From Chloroflexota bacterium (GTDB taxonomy: Bacteria > Chloroflexota > Anaerolineae > UBA4142), in contig JAMCQI010000049.1 of assembly GCA_023381515.1 (NCBI GenBank), positions 130,390 to 194,389 on the forward strand: a stretch of 64,000 bases of DNA, written 5' to 3'. Numbering within the stretch: position 1 is the first letter of the stretch; every line of letters begins with the position of its first letter. Of the stretch, positions 43,266 through 52,357 are shown piece by piece. Made by a program: the position numbers and the translations under genes. A model generated the notes under the pieces. It was not told the DNA's origin. It did no database searches and was given only the letters and a program-made list of their open reading frames with translations.

Positions 43266-43685
43266 ATGTCACGTAGATGGCGGTCTGAACGGGTGCTGGT
43301 GAGCAGCCTCCTCAGCGCGCGGCTCATGGTCGGCTGCACCGCAAGCAGCGGGTTTATCACACCGCAGCAAGCCTATGACATTGCCGTGCGGGACTCTAAC
43401 CAGGGTCATTTGAGAGCACAAGAACCCCCGAGCAGTCGGACGACGAGAGCAGACCTGATGACGCTTGAAAGTGCCAGAGCGGCTTTCGGAGGGAACGGCG
43501 ATAACGGAGGGCGTGCTCCCACGACGATGGTTTGGCTCGTCACCCTCGAGGGTACCTGGACCATCACCGGAGGTCCGCTGACTCCGAAAGGGGCAGGCCC
43601 GGCGCCTCAACCGACCTTTCATCATTATGCCGTCATCCTCGACGCGAGGACAGGCGAGACGATCGCCGAAAGGGCAGCGGATTAG
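43266..43685 (+). CDS. Small secreted lipoprotein (139 aa)
   Basis: Begins with two Arg-rich residues then LVSSLLSARLMVGCTASSGF, a short lipoprotein signal with lipobox Cys near residue 24. The mature part contains TPQQAYDIAVRDSN and HHYAVILDARTGETIAERAA, a pattern seen in PepSY-like and other small extracytoplasmic domains. GAAGGGAGAAGC precedes ATG 43266. Six bases before the next gene. Confidence 0.65.
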   Translation: MSRRWRSERVLVSSLLSARLMVGCTASSGFITPQQAYDIAVRDSNQGHLRAQEPPSSRTTRADLMTLESARAAFGGNGDNGGRAPTTMVWLVTLEGTWTITGGPLTPKGAGPAPQPTFHHYAVILDARTGETIAERAAD

Positions 43686-43691
43686 CGACGA

Positions 43692-44780
43692 ATGCGTGGG
43701 GATATGGGACGGCTGGCCGCTGTCGGTTTCTTCGGGGCATGGCTGCCCACCTCGGTGATGATCGATGTCGATACGGAAACGGGAGCATCGATGACAACAC
43801 ACAATGCGTTTGCGGTTCGTCCGGGATGGCCGAGCGTGGGGCTGGCTCTCCTACCGGGTCTTGCTCTCATCGCACTCAAGAGCGGAATGCTGCAAGGCTT
43901 GGGAGGACCTTCCGTTGGCAACTTTTACACCGTGCCGATCTTGTGCCTGGCTTTGGTGCTCGCCAGTCTCCTTCGCAAGGGCCGCTTTGAGGTCTGGAGC
44001 TATCCTGCCCTGGGCATTGCGCTTGCCGCCGGCCTTTCCATGTTCATGGGTGTGATCTCTGCATTGGCGCAGTCGTTCCGCTGGAGCAACCCGCTCATCC
44101 CCATTTTCATCACGAGCGCAACCGTCTGGGGCGCCTTGCTGATCTTGGCCGCCCGGTACCATCTCGGTCCGGTGGCTCCGCGGGCGGCATGGGTGCTGTT
44201 GGCCGTCCTGATCGGCGCTTGTGTCGTGGGATACGGCATCGATGTCTTCACCCTTACCGGCGGTATCGCGGCCAATGCACCCATGATCCTTGTGGCGCCG
44301 AGCACCCTATTCCTCGGACTCTCGCTGCTGCCGGTCTTGATCGCATGGCACCTGGCTCGCAAGGATGGCACGGCGGCCGCCCTCGTCGTTCTCGCCGCCG
44401 AGTACTTGTTCTACGACGTTATCGCAGAACCCGGCTACGCGCTCGCGATGCACACGCAGGAAGCGGCGATTGTGTGGCTCGTAAACAACCTCCCCGCCGT
44501 TGGTCTGTTGATCCTTGCCCCACTATGGGTCATGACCGCGCGCTCGTTCCGTTCTCAGGCGCTTGCGTTTCTCCTGCCGTCTTCGCTCGTGCTCGCGATC
44601 GTCGAGCTGTTGAGTGGGTCGGTGCGTCTAGAGTATACGCCGGTGATGTGGCTCCGCCGCGGCTTGGGAGCGTCCGAATACGTGCTGGTCATCGCTTTGG
44701 CCGTCCTCCTTTACCACGCCTATCAAGGCCGTACCGACGAGAAGGACGATGCACCACATCTTGCGCAAGAGACAACATGA
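43692..44780 (+). CDS. Hypothetical polytopic membrane protein (362 aa)
   Basis: About nine to ten hydrophobic helices (SVGLALLPGLALIALKSGML, AWVLLAVLIGACVVGYGIDV, ALAFLLPSSLVLAIVELLSG). In-frame ATGs at 43692, 43704 and later (near 43791) make the start uncertain. Co-transcribed with the lipoprotein gene. No transport or enzyme motif recognised. Confidence 0.65.
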   Translation: MRGDMGRLAAVGFFGAWLPTSVMIDVDTETGASMTTHNAFAVRPGWPSVGLALLPGLALIALKSGMLQGLGGPSVGNFYTVPILCLALVLASLLRKGRFEVWSYPALGIALAAGLSMFMGVISALAQSFRWSNPLIPIFITSATVWGALLILAARYHLGPVAPRAAWVLLAVLIGACVVGYGIDVFTLTGGIAANAPMILVAPSTLFLGLSLLPVLIAWHLARKDGTAAALVVLAAEYLFYDVIAEPGYALAMHTQEAAIVWLVNNLPAVGLLILAPLWVMTARSFRSQALAFLLPSSLVLAIVELLSGSVRLEYTPVMWLRRGLGASEYVLVIALAVLLYHAYQGRTDEKDDAPHLAQETT

Positions 44781-45077
44781 ATGAAAAGGCGTGCTCGAAT
44801 TGAAACCTGTCCAGCAGCCGCAACTCGCCCTTACCATGAGTTGCACCGGGCCGGGCACGTTTCCTGATGCCAAGATCGCCGTCGAGGCAGAGCGCCGTCA
44901 CTCGTGTATGGCGACGATTTATGATTCAAAATGGGGACGTGACGCGACTTTTTGAAGAGAAAAGGGAGAGCCCAATCGAGGGCTTTCCCTTGAGTCGAAG
45001 GAATTGCGCTACTGGCATGCGCGTTTGACCAGGGGCGTACCGGCCGGCTGCACGGCACTCTCGAGAATCAGATTTGC
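44781..45077. other. Intergenic region with terminator hairpin
   Basis: No gene seen. A 12-bp hairpin AAGGGAGAGCCC / GGGCTTTCCCTT (44962-44973, 44980-44991) lies at the end of the minus-strand catabolic operon and probably terminates it. Confidence 0.6.
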
Positions 45078-45959
45078 TTACGGTAATGCTTTGAGCACCG
45101 CCTCTATATCTTTCGGCGATTCCTCCTTAAAGGGCTCACTCGACTGCAGCGCGATCAGTTCTTCGAACACTTGGCGGCTCGCACGGGCGACCGGCAGACC
45201 GAATCCGAGTTCCTGAAAGCTGTCGATCGCTTCGTCCAATTCCGCCGCCCTCCGGCTCGCGTGGGTGACCGACGAACAAACGAGGCGCTTGAGCGCCGGC
45301 TGAAAGCCTTCCGTCTCCCAGGTTTCCGCCAGGGAAGCGACGACCTCGTCCTGGACGCCGTTCTTGCGGGCGACGCGGAGCGTTTCGACCGCCAGCGCGA
45401 CATACCCTTTCATGAAGAGGCTGCGGCACAGTTTGAGCGTAGCTGCCGCCCCGGGGTCGTCGTTGAGGACCTCGATCTTCATTCCGAGCGGGACCAGATG
45501 GTCGGCGAGCGCCCGGGCGCCGGGACCGGAAGCAACGCACGGCACCCGGTAGCCGAAGGAGGCGACCGCGCCCATGAGGGCGAGCTTGGCAAAGCGTGCG
45601 CCGCGGGCGCCGACGAGCGCGGCCACCTCGCAGGCTTTGGCCGGCCCGCTCGAGGTCAAGTCGACATACAAATGCCCAGACCCAAGGAAAGGGGCCGCCT
45701 GAGCCGCCGCATCGCGTGCGGCCTGCGGGACGACCGCGCAGATGACCATGCTACTCTGCCCCACCAGCTCCGAAAGTGAGGATGGGAACTGAACGCCGAG
45801 GTCGTTCGCTTGCGAACGCCGCTTTTCGCTCCAAGCGACGTCAAAGGCGGCGACGGCCAAGGCCGGGTTCGCTTCCCTCCAACCGCGTGTGAGCGTGCTC
45901 CCCACTTCGCCAAAACCGATGAGGCCAATTTTGAGATCGGACATTTCGGATTCGGTCAC
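45078..45959 (-). CDS. NAD(P)-dependent dehydrogenase, 3-hydroxyisobutyrate dehydrogenase-like (DUF1932)
   Basis: 293 aa. Rossmann motif IGLIGFGEVGSTL, then VICAVVPQAAR, YVDLTSSGPAKACEVA (substrate-binding DxTSxxP), catalytic Lys in AATLKLCRSLFMKGYVAL, and a C-terminal helical domain of the DUF1932 type. Reduces or oxidises a beta-hydroxyacid. Start GTG 45959 after GAGG; ATG 45944 is an alternative. Last gene of the catabolic cluster, 20 bp after the RraA-type gene. The nicotinate-fermentation enzyme 2-(hydroxymethyl)glutarate dehydrogenase belongs to the same superfamily. Confidence 0.85.
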   Translation of the reverse strand: MTESEMSDLKIGLIGFGEVGSTLTRGWREANPALAVAAFDVAWSEKRRSQANDLGVQFPSSLSELVGQSSMVICAVVPQAARDAAAQAAPFLGSGHLYVDLTSSGPAKACEVAALVGARGARFAKLALMGAVASFGYRVPCVASGPGARALADHLVPLGMKIEVLNDDPGAAATLKLCRSLFMKGYVALAVETLRVARKNGVQDEVVASLAETWETEGFQPALKRLVCSSVTHASRRAAELDEAIDSFQELGFGLPVARASRQVFEELIALQSSEPFKEESPKDIEAVLKALP

Positions 45960-45978
45960 GTTGCTTTTCCTCGCTTGC

Positions 45979-46650
45979 CTATTCTTCCGTTAGCCCGAGT
46001 TGGGTGAGGAGCTGGTCGAGGCCGAGGAGTTCAAGGGTGGTCCTGCCCGCCTGGAGCTGCTCCATCATCGTGACTTCGCGCGCCTCGCGGGCGCGCGCTT
46101 GAGCCAAAACCTCCTCGGCACGATCAAGGGGAATGACGACCACGCCGTCGTCGTCTCCGACCACGATGTCGCCGGGATTGACGAGGACGCCAGCGCAGAC
46201 AACCGGATGGTTGATCGTGCCGAGGGAGGCCTTGGCCGCCCACTTCATCGAGACACCCCGGGAAAAGATGGGAAAACCCTTGCGATGAATCGGTTCAATG
46301 TCCCGCACCGCGCCGCTCGTCACGAGACCCGCAATCCCGCGCTGCAGGGCGCCGGTCGTCATGATTTCGCCCCACACGTTCGATTCGAGCCAGTCCTCGC
46401 CGTCGTGGACGATGACATCGCCGGGCCGAGCGACGCAGATTGCCTTATGTAACATCAGGTTGTCGCCGCCATGCGATCGGACCGTGCACGCGGGGCCGCA
46501 GCATTTCATCCCCGGATACACCGGACGAATCGTGTGGGCCATCGCGCCGACATGGCCCTGTGCTTCGTGAATCGTCGAGGTGGGCAGTTGGCCGAGCGCG
46601 GCGATGAGCTGGGGATCGGGACGGCGGATGTTATGAATGACGTGAGGCAT
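45979..46650 (-). CDS. RraA-family aldolase/decarboxylase (4-hydroxy-4-methyl-2-oxoglutarate aldolase-like)
   Basis: About 223 aa from ATG 46650 (AGGAGA upstream). Family motifs: TSTIHEAQG, MLHKAICVARPGDVIVHDGE, GEIMTTGA, and LVTSGAVRDIEPI with the metal/substrate Arg-Asp pair, and GDDDGVVVIP. Enzymes of this group cleave 4-hydroxy-2-oxo diacids to pyruvate or decarboxylate oxaloacetate, a final step in protocatechuate/gallate pathways. The RNase E inhibitor role of RraA is not implied. Confidence 0.9.
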   Translation of the reverse strand: MPHVIHNIRRPDPQLIAALGQLPTSTIHEAQGHVGAMAHTIRPVYPGMKCCGPACTVRSHGGDNLMLHKAICVARPGDVIVHDGEDWLESNVWGEIMTTGALQRGIAGLVTSGAVRDIEPIHRKGFPIFSRGVSMKWAAKASLGTINHPVVCAGVLVNPGDIVVGDDDGVVVIPLDRAEEVLAQARAREAREVTMMEQLQAGRTTLELLGLDQLLTQLGLTEE

Positions 46651-46722
46651 GTGTTCTCCTAGTGATGAGTGACCAGTGGCAAGTGACAAGGAAAAACGGG
46701 GTGGCCGCAGAGGAACGGGAGT

Positions 46723-47346
46723 TCAAGAACGATCCTCGCCGGCCAGGAGTTTGGCGCCGCGGATGTGGTTAAAGATGCCACAGGGACAGTAGGTGGCGAT
46801 TCTCTGCGCCGCCCGCTCCGGCTTCATCTTGCCTTCGCGCACCCGTTTTTGGTAAAACTCGACCAGCGCGGGGGAAATCTGGTGATGGCCGCACATGGTG
46901 GTGACTGCCAAAGTCTCTTCGGAGGGGAGCAGTTCCTTTTTTCCCCACACGCCGAACGAGTAGTTGACCGTGTGCGGAGTGACGCCGGCTTGCTCACAGG
47001 CGGGCAGGACCTCGTCCAAAAGGCCGGAGATGACGACGGAGAGGCCCACATCGCGTTTTTTCATCTGGCGGAGGAACTCGACGACCTGGGCGCGTGAGGT
47101 AAAGACGCCGCGCAAGCGGCTCTTGTCCGATATGCGTTCCTTGACGGCGGGCGCGCCTAACTCCAGGATGGAACCGGATTTCACGTCCCCCCAGTTCTCG
47201 CAGCCGACTGCTTCGGCGGCGGCAATAAACTCTTCCGCTTTCGGCTTGATGTTCGAATCGTTAATGCCCTTGGCCTGGTACATGAGCCAGACATAGTCAC
47301 CCCGGAGAGATTCGACGGTGCCCGAACGATGCAGTGTGTGTGTCAT
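46723..47346 (-). CDS. Four-cysteine protein, copy A
   Basis: 207 aa, no signal or membrane segment. One of three paralogues (others at 51650 and 53093), each encoded directly after a double-[4Fe-4S] protein. Invariant in all three: MTH-LHR start, GLSVxxSGLxDxxxxxC (C117), PHTV, GVxGxxELLP, TTMCGH (C152) and CxCGxFNxxRA (C187, C189). The four Cys could bind an Fe-S cluster or metal. Function unknown; operon context suggests the second subunit of a reductase. Confidence 0.75.
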   Translation of the reverse strand: MTHTLHRSGTVESLRGDYVWLMYQAKGINDSNIKPKAEEFIAAAEAVGCENWGDVKSGSILELGAPAVKERISDKSRLRGVFTSRAQVVEFLRQMKKRDVGLSVVISGLLDEVLPACEQAGVTPHTVNYSFGVWGKKELLPSEETLAVTTMCGHHQISPALVEFYQKRVREGKMKPERAAQRIATYCPCGIFNHIRGAKLLAGEDRS

Positions 47347-47392
47347 CTAATCTCCAAATTGAAAAACCCCCCGGAGCCCCCGAGTTCTCTTT

Positions 47393-47439
47393 CCTCCGAG
47401 TTCCCTTGAATTCCCCCGGACTTCAGAGGAACTCGGAGG
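47393..47439. other. Intergenic hairpin between copy A genes
   Basis: CCTCCGAGTTCC (47393-47404) pairs perfectly with GGAACTCGGAGG (47428-47439) across a 23-base loop between the Fe-S and four-cysteine genes; may adjust relative expression or stabilise the upstream mRNA. Confidence 0.5.
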
Positions 47440-47450
47440 GAAAGGATGCA

Positions 47451-48173
47451 TCAGTCTTGCACGAGGGGTTTTCCTAGTCCAACGTTCACTTTGCCGCGGA
47501 TGGGTGGGGTGAGTCCGAGCCTTTCGACCTGGTCCAGGAACGGAGCGCGCCCATTCGCGTCCGCTCGGCTGATCACTCCAAGCGAAAAGACCGTATCAAT
47601 CTCCTTTTCGACCTTTTGCAGCGCGGCGATGACCTTGGCAAAATCCTCCTCAGGAATCGTGCCCTCGACGATAATCGAAAGAAGGCGTTCCTCGCGTACC
47701 TCGTCTACGATCTCGCCCGTTCTCTTGTCTTTTAATACGGCGGTCAGCGGGCTGGCCTCTTCGAACTGCAGCCCGACCCGCGCGAGCGCCATGGCCACCT
47801 TTTCGGCGTCCCGCATCCAGACGCCGACGCCAGGGCGCCCCATGTCGATACAGATTCCGAGCTGGCCGGGTCTGACGCGTCCGGTCACGTCATTCGTCTT
47901 GCTCTCTTCAGTGCCGCGGCCGGGCACACCGGTGGCGGCCTTGGTCTCGGTGGGATCGCTCAAAAAGTGCCGCAGAGCCCGACCCTGGGTATTGATTTCG
48001 CCCGGCCGAATGGCGTGCTTGGCGCAGACGCGCTTGCGCGTGCAGACAAAACATTCGACGCATTGGTCTTGATCGATGACGGCTTTATCGCCCTCCATGC
48101 GAATGACGCCTAGAGGGCAGTACATGAGACAAACCTTGCAGCCGTTGCACAGATCCGCGTTGATGACGGCCAT
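47451..48173 (-). CDS. Double [4Fe-4S] protein with conserved C-terminal domain, copy A
   Basis: 240 aa. Two clusters: CNGCKVCLMYCP (C9, C12, C15, C19) and CVECFVCTRKRVC (C38, C41, C44, C50). The C-terminal 170 residues are not ferredoxin: GRGTEESKTNDVTGR, IDMGRPGVGVW, and EKEIDTVFSLGVISR recur in the two paralogues. From memory, the KTNDVTGR/GRPG pattern resembles the 6-hydroxynicotinate reductase family; this needs a search. Lies between the TctA transporter gene and four-cysteine copy A. Confidence 0.78.
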   Translation of the reverse strand: MAVINADLCNGCKVCLMYCPLGVIRMEGDKAVIDQDQCVECFVCTRKRVCAKHAIRPGEINTQGRALRHFLSDPTETKAATGVPGRGTEESKTNDVTGRVRPGQLGICIDMGRPGVGVWMRDAEKVAMALARVGLQFEEASPLTAVLKDKRTGEIVDEVREERLLSIIVEGTIPEEDFAKVIAALQKVEKEIDTVFSLGVISRADANGRAPFLDQVERLGLTPPIRGKVNVGLGKPLVQD

Positions 48174-48191
48174 GAGTTCTCCAGGAAAAAG

Positions 48192-49700
48192 TTAGGTTTC
48201 GAGTACGGGCGAGCCGGCTCTGCGCCACATGGCGCGGACGACCGGCGTAAAGAGCGACAGCAGAGCCAGGATGATCAGAACCGCCGACATGGGACGCGCG
48301 AAGAAGATGGCCAATGAACCATGCGACATGGTCAACGCCTGACGCAGCGACCGCTCGACCATGGGACCGAGGACCAAGCCCAGGACGACAGGCGCGGGGT
48401 GGAACTCGAGTTTGCGCATGACATAGCCGATTAGCCCAAAGACGAACATGATCCACACGTCAGAGATCATATTGTCCGTCGCATAGACGCCCACGGCCGA
48501 GATGATGAGGACGAGGGGCATCAGCAGCCTGTACGGAACGCGCAGCAGGCTCACCCAGATGCCGATCAAGGGCATATTCAAGACGAGGAGCATGATATTG
48601 CCGATGTACATGCTCGCAATCAAGCCCCAAACGAAATCGGGATTGTTGTCAAAGAGGAGCGGCCCGGGACGGAGACCGTGAATGAGGAGCGCGCCCATCA
48701 TGACAGCCGTCGTCCCGGAACCCGGAATGCCCAACGTGAGCAGGGGGACCATGGCACCGCCTGCGGCGGCGTTGTTCGCCCCCTCTGGAGCCGCGACCCC
48801 TTCGATGGCCCCGGTCCCGAATTTTTCCGGATGCTTACTCGCTTTTTTCTCGGCGGCGTAGGCCATGAAGGAAGCAATGGTCGCGCCCGCGCCCGGCAGG
48901 ACGCCGACGACAAAGCCGAGGATCGAGCCCCGCCACAAAGCGCCGAACGAGTCTTTCCAATCCTGGAGGTTGGGGAACAGATTGCGGAGGGTCAACTTGG
49001 GCTGCATAAAGACGGACTGCATCGGCGCCTCAATGTTGCACAGTACCTCGGATACGGCGAAGAGGCCGACGGCGACTCCGATAAAGCCCACGCCATCCAA
49101 GAGGTAGATGTTGCCGTAGGTGAACCGCGCCGCGCCCGAAATCGCGTCAATGCCGATGGAAGCGATGAGCAGCCCAAAGAGACCGCTGATGATCCCCTTG
49201 ATCATCGATTTGCCGGTGAGACTTGTGACCAGCGTCAGCCCGAGGAAGGTGAGCGCGAAATATTCCGGCGGCCCAAAGCTGATCGCCAGATCGGCGAGCG
49301 GATTGGCGATCAGGGAGAGCATGATGACGGCAAAGGTGCCGGCGATAAAGGACGCCAGCGCGGCCATGCCGAGCGCCGGCCCCGCGCGCCCCTTGCGGGC
49401 CATCGCATAGCCGTCCAGGCACGTCATGACGGACGAGTTTTCACCCGGCACATTCAACAGGATCGAAGTGGTGGACCCGCCGTACATCGCCCCATAATAG
49501 AGCCCGGCCATGGTGATGATCGCGGTGGTCGGATTCAAGCCGTACGTAATGGGAATGAGCAAGGCCACTCCCGTCACCGGACCGATCCCGGGGAGGACGC
49601 CGATGAGCGTCCCCATTAGCACGCCGATAAAACAAAAGAGCAGATTCTGCGGACTGAGAGCTACCGAGAAACCGAGGGCCAGGTTTTGAAAGAGTTCCAT
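48192..49700 (-). CDS. tctA: Tripartite tricarboxylate transporter permease TctA
   Basis: About 502 aa, 11-12 membrane helices, with the TctA signatures [40 protein letters not shown] and [23 protein letters not shown] 49700 follows GAGG; a GTG at 49709 overlaps that RBS. Large permease of a secondary, binding-protein-dependent carboxylate importer with TctB and TctC. Members carry citrate, terephthalate and other di/tricarboxylates. Confidence 0.95.
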   Translation of the reverse strand: MELFQNLALGFSVALSPQNLLFCFIGVLMGTLIGVLPGIGPVTGVALLIPITYGLNPTTAIITMAGLYYGAMYGGSTTSILLNVPGENSSVMTCLDGYAMARKGRAGPALGMAALASFIAGTFAVIMLSLIANPLADLAISFGPPEYFALTFLGLTLVTSLTGKSMIKGIISGLFGLLIASIGIDAISGAARFTYGNIYLLDGVGFIGVAVGLFAVSEVLCNIEAPMQSVFMQPKLTLRNLFPNLQDWKDSFGALWRGSILGFVVGVLPGAGATIASFMAYAAEKKASKHPEKFGTGAIEGVAAPEGANNAAAGGAMVPLLTLGIPGSGTTAVMMGALLIHGLRPGPLLFDNNPDFVWGLIASMYIGNIMLLVLNMPLIGIWVSLLRVPYRLLMPLVLIISAVGVYATDNMISDVWIMFVFGLIGYVMRKLEFHPAPVVLGLVLGPMVERSLRQALTMSHGSLAIFFARPMSAVLIILALLSLFTPVVRAMWRRAGSPVLET

Positions 49701-49724
49701 GGGGCTCACCTCATCGAGGCTGTG

Positions 49725-50195
49725 CTAGAATCCCAAAAAGCCCTTGGGCAGGGTGACGCCGAGCAGGATTTGGAAGATAACATAGAGCGCAATCGTCATT
49801 CCGACGGTGACAAGCAAAGTAATCTTCCACGGTTCCCGCTCGACCCCTTTAAGCAAGAGGCCGGTCAGGAGCAGAGTATCCAGGATGTATCCCAACGGTT
49901 CCATGAGAAAGGCATAGACACCCAGGGCCGCAAGGACGAGCGCTACGTTGACAAGCCCTTGGCGTTCCGGGAAGGGAGCCTTTTCATCGAGCGCCTCCGG
50001 CCGCTGGCGCGCATCCACGAGCAGCATGATCGAGAGAATCAGCATCAATACGCCCAGCCAAAACGGAAAGAATCCGTAGCCCGGCGCGAATTCGGCCGTC
50101 AGTTGCATCTTGGCCGACTCTTCGATGACAAGGAGCGAAAAGACCGCGAGGACGATGGCGGTGATCTGGTCCGCCTTTTTCATCATGATCTTCAT
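49725..50195 (-). CDS. tctB: Tripartite tricarboxylate transporter small subunit TctB
   Basis: About 156 aa, four predicted helices (AIVLAVFSLLVIEESAKMQL, GFFPFWLGVLMLILSIMLLV). ATG 50195 follows GAGGAC; the frame opens to 50213. The order tctC-tctB-tctA is the standard one. Confidence 0.9.
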   Translation of the reverse strand: MKIMMKKADQITAIVLAVFSLLVIEESAKMQLTAEFAPGYGFFPFWLGVLMLILSIMLLVDARQRPEALDEKAPFPERQGLVNVALVLAALGVYAFLMEPLGYILDTLLLTGLLLKGVEREPWKITLLVTVGMTIALYVIFQILLGVTLPKGFLGF

Positions 50196-50238
50196 GGTCG
50201 TGTCCTCAAGCAAATGAAAGTGACGGGTTTATCAGCCA

Positions 50239-50323
50239 ACCCCGCTGGGCATCGCGGGGTCCGAGACCCCGCTGGGAATCGCGGGATCCGAGATCCCGCA
50301 GGGAAATGCTGGGTCTGCGGGAT
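50239..50323. repeat. Tandem palindromic repeats (about 27-bp unit)
   Basis: Three units, each a short palindrome: ACCCCGCTGGGCATCGCGGG..., ACCCCGCTGGGAATCGCGGG..., ATCCCGCAGGGAAATGCTGG..., separated by CCGAG. Related in sequence to the element at 18112-18203. Located between tctC and tctB, where it may form mRNA hairpins that set the high expression of the binding protein. Confidence 0.75.
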
Positions 50324-50467
50324 GAGCCAACAACGAGCGACGTGTGAAACGTGATGCGTGTCCCGTGACGGACGATAAGTAAATATGTAAGGACGGTAAG
50401 TAGGGGCGGCCGGATGAGGAGGAAGAACAAGAAGGGAAGGAGCGGCCGCCCCTACAGCACGGACACT

Positions 50468-51463
50468 CTACTTGCTGGCGCCCGACCCCTTGATCACACC
50501 CATATCCTGGAGGAGCGTGGCGTATTTGCTATTCTCTGACTCCATCCACTTGCCGTAGGTGGGGCCGTCCATCCAGGCTTCGGTCAGGCTGTTGTCTTTA
50601 ACGTAGGCTTTGAATGTGTCGGTGTTGCTGTACTTGAGCATGGCATCTTCCAGGACTTGGCGATCCGCATCGGAGATGCCGCCCGGGGCGACGAGACCGC
50701 GGTTCTGCTGGAAGATGGCGTCAATCCCCTGCTCCTTCATCGTGGGGACATCTGGAAGAGAGCCGAGGCGCTTTTCCGAGAGGGAGCCGAGAATCCTGAT
50801 CTTGCCACCTTTTTGCAGTTCCATGATCTCGCTCGGGTTGCCAATCGCAAATTCGACGTGACCGCCCATCACCGCGGCGTTGACCTCGCCGCCGCTGTTA
50901 AAGGTGATGTAGTTGAACTTGGCACCGGTGTTCTTCTCGATCAAATAGGTGGCAATCGAGTCTGCGGCGCCCAACTGTGTGCCGCCGACATTGAGCTGTT
51001 TAGGGTTCGCTTTGGCATAGTCCACAATGTCCTTCATGGTCTTGAACTTGGACTCGGGCCGGACGAACGCGACAAATTCGTCAAAGGCGAGGTTGCAGAT
51101 GGGAGTAAAATCCTTGTACGTTACTTGCGAGAGCCCCTGTAACGGGGTGGTTAAAAAGCTGGCCACGGCGGTGAGCATGTAGTAAGGTTCGCCCTTTTTG
51201 CCCGCGACGTAGGCAAAAGCGACCGCGCCGCTGCCGCCCGGCTTGTTTTCGACCGCGATGGGCTGGGAAAGGATCTTTTCTTTTTCAAAGGCGGCGGAGA
51301 GGGTGCGGGCGAAAATGTCGCTGCCGCCGCCCGCGGAGGCGTGGACGATGATCGTCACCGGCTTTTCCGGGAACTTGGCCGTCTGAACGGGACTGCAGCC
51401 GACAATCACAGCCAGGACGAGGGCGGCGAAGAGCACAAGGCTGAGAAAGCGCAAGGTCTTCAT
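50468..51463 (-). CDS. tctC: Tripartite tricarboxylate transporter substrate-binding lipoprotein TctC
   Basis: 331 aa, signal FLSLVLFAALVLAVIVGC with lipobox Cys23, then the Bug/TctC fold: KPVTIIVHASAGGGSDIFAR, YKDFTPICNLAFDEFVAF, NVGGTQLGAADSIATYLIEK, GHVEFAIGNPSEI. AAGGAGA precedes ATG 51463. Captures a carboxylate for TctAB; the ligand is unknown but the surrounding genes suggest it feeds the reductive pathway of this cluster. Confidence 0.95.
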   Translation of the reverse strand: MKTLRFLSLVLFAALVLAVIVGCSPVQTAKFPEKPVTIIVHASAGGGSDIFARTLSAAFEKEKILSQPIAVENKPGGSGAVAFAYVAGKKGEPYYMLTAVASFLTTPLQGLSQVTYKDFTPICNLAFDEFVAFVRPESKFKTMKDIVDYAKANPKQLNVGGTQLGAADSIATYLIEKNTGAKFNYITFNSGGEVNAAVMGGHVEFAIGNPSEIMELQKGGKIRILGSLSEKRLGSLPDVPTMKEQGIDAIFQQNRGLVAPGGISDADRQVLEDAMLKYSNTDTFKAYVKDNSLTEAWMDGPTYGKWMESENSKYATLLQDMGVIKGSGASK

Positions 51464-51649
51464 GAGGAAATCTCCTTTGGTTCGGGCAAAAACGCGTTTG
51501 TTTGCGGGCGAGCGAGAACCGAAAAAAGAAAAACCCCTGACCTCGACCGGCCGTCATCGCCGCCGGACTGAGGCCCCCATCGTTGGGGAGCAGGGGCATC
51601 TTCACGAACTGCCTTGATTGCTGAGAACGCGCCGAAGGGGTCGAGTGCT

Positions 51650-52294
51650 CTAGGCAATTTCGGTTGGCTGGTCATCACCTCCCTGCAAGAGTACCTCCGC
51701 TCGTGTGAGGTTAAAGATGCCGCAGATACAGGGTCGCGCCAACTGGCGAGCGGCGGCTTGCGAATCCGTGCGGCCTGCAGTTACATCGGCTTGCATCTGG
51801 TCGGCGAGATGGCTCGCGATGAGCGCGTGGCCGCACATGGTGGTCAATTCCAAACAATCTTCGCTTGGCAGCAGCTCCGTTTTCCCATGGACTCCGAGCG
51901 AGAGATTGACGGTATGGGGCTGCAGGTCCAGCTCCCTGCACATATCCAACACCTCGTCAATCAGGCCGCTGACGGTCACGGAGAGACCCAGATCGGCCTC
52001 TTTCACCCGTCGGACAATCTCTTTGATCCGGGCGCGGCTTGGTACGGACGCAGCAATAATCGGGGACTCGGTCTCGTCCGCGCGGAGCATCTCCTCGGTC
52101 AGCCCGTGCGCCATGTTCTCGCCGGTCTCCATCCGGCCCGTGTTTGAAATGCCGACATCGCAGAGGATATTGCGAATGGTCTTGAGCTTGGGCCCGCAGC
52201 CGGTCCGATTCAACCCGGCGACGGTGCGGGTGATAAAGACGTAATCGTCTTTCAGGCTATTAACGGAGCCACGTCTGTGCAAAGAATGCGTCAT
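51650..52294 (-). CDS. Four-cysteine protein, copy B
   Basis: 214 aa. Shares all invariant positions of the family (MTHSLHRRGS, DLGLSVTVSGLIDEVLDMC, LQPHTVNLSLGVHGKTELLP, LTTMCGH, CICGIFNLTRA). The middle region differs from copies A and C, so the substrate-contacting part may be specialised. Follows Fe-S copy B by 63 bp; that spacer holds GACGAGTGAC-type repeats. Confidence 0.75.
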   Translation of the reverse strand: MTHSLHRRGSVNSLKDDYVFITRTVAGLNRTGCGPKLKTIRNILCDVGISNTGRMETGENMAHGLTEEMLRADETESPIIAASVPSRARIKEIVRRVKEADLGLSVTVSGLIDEVLDMCRELDLQPHTVNLSLGVHGKTELLPSEDCLELTTMCGHALIASHLADQMQADVTAGRTDSQAAARQLARPCICGIFNLTRAEVLLQGGDDQPTEIA

Positions 52295-52357
52295 CGATTG
52301 GACCCCTTGTGACGAGTGCCGACTGACGAGTGACGGGCGACGAGAGAAATCGACATG

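Noticed and set aside
42875..43276. 133-aa plus-strand ORF
   Set aside because: No RBS, no recognisable domain, and composition like translated non-coding sequence.
45979..46650. RraA regulator of RNase E
   Set aside because: Sequence and context (aldolase-type motif, catabolic operon) fit the 4-hydroxy-2-oxo acid aldolase branch of the family.
50239..50323. CRISPR array
   Set aside because: Units are adjacent palindromes with 5-base spacers; no unique spacers of 25-45 bp and no cas genes.
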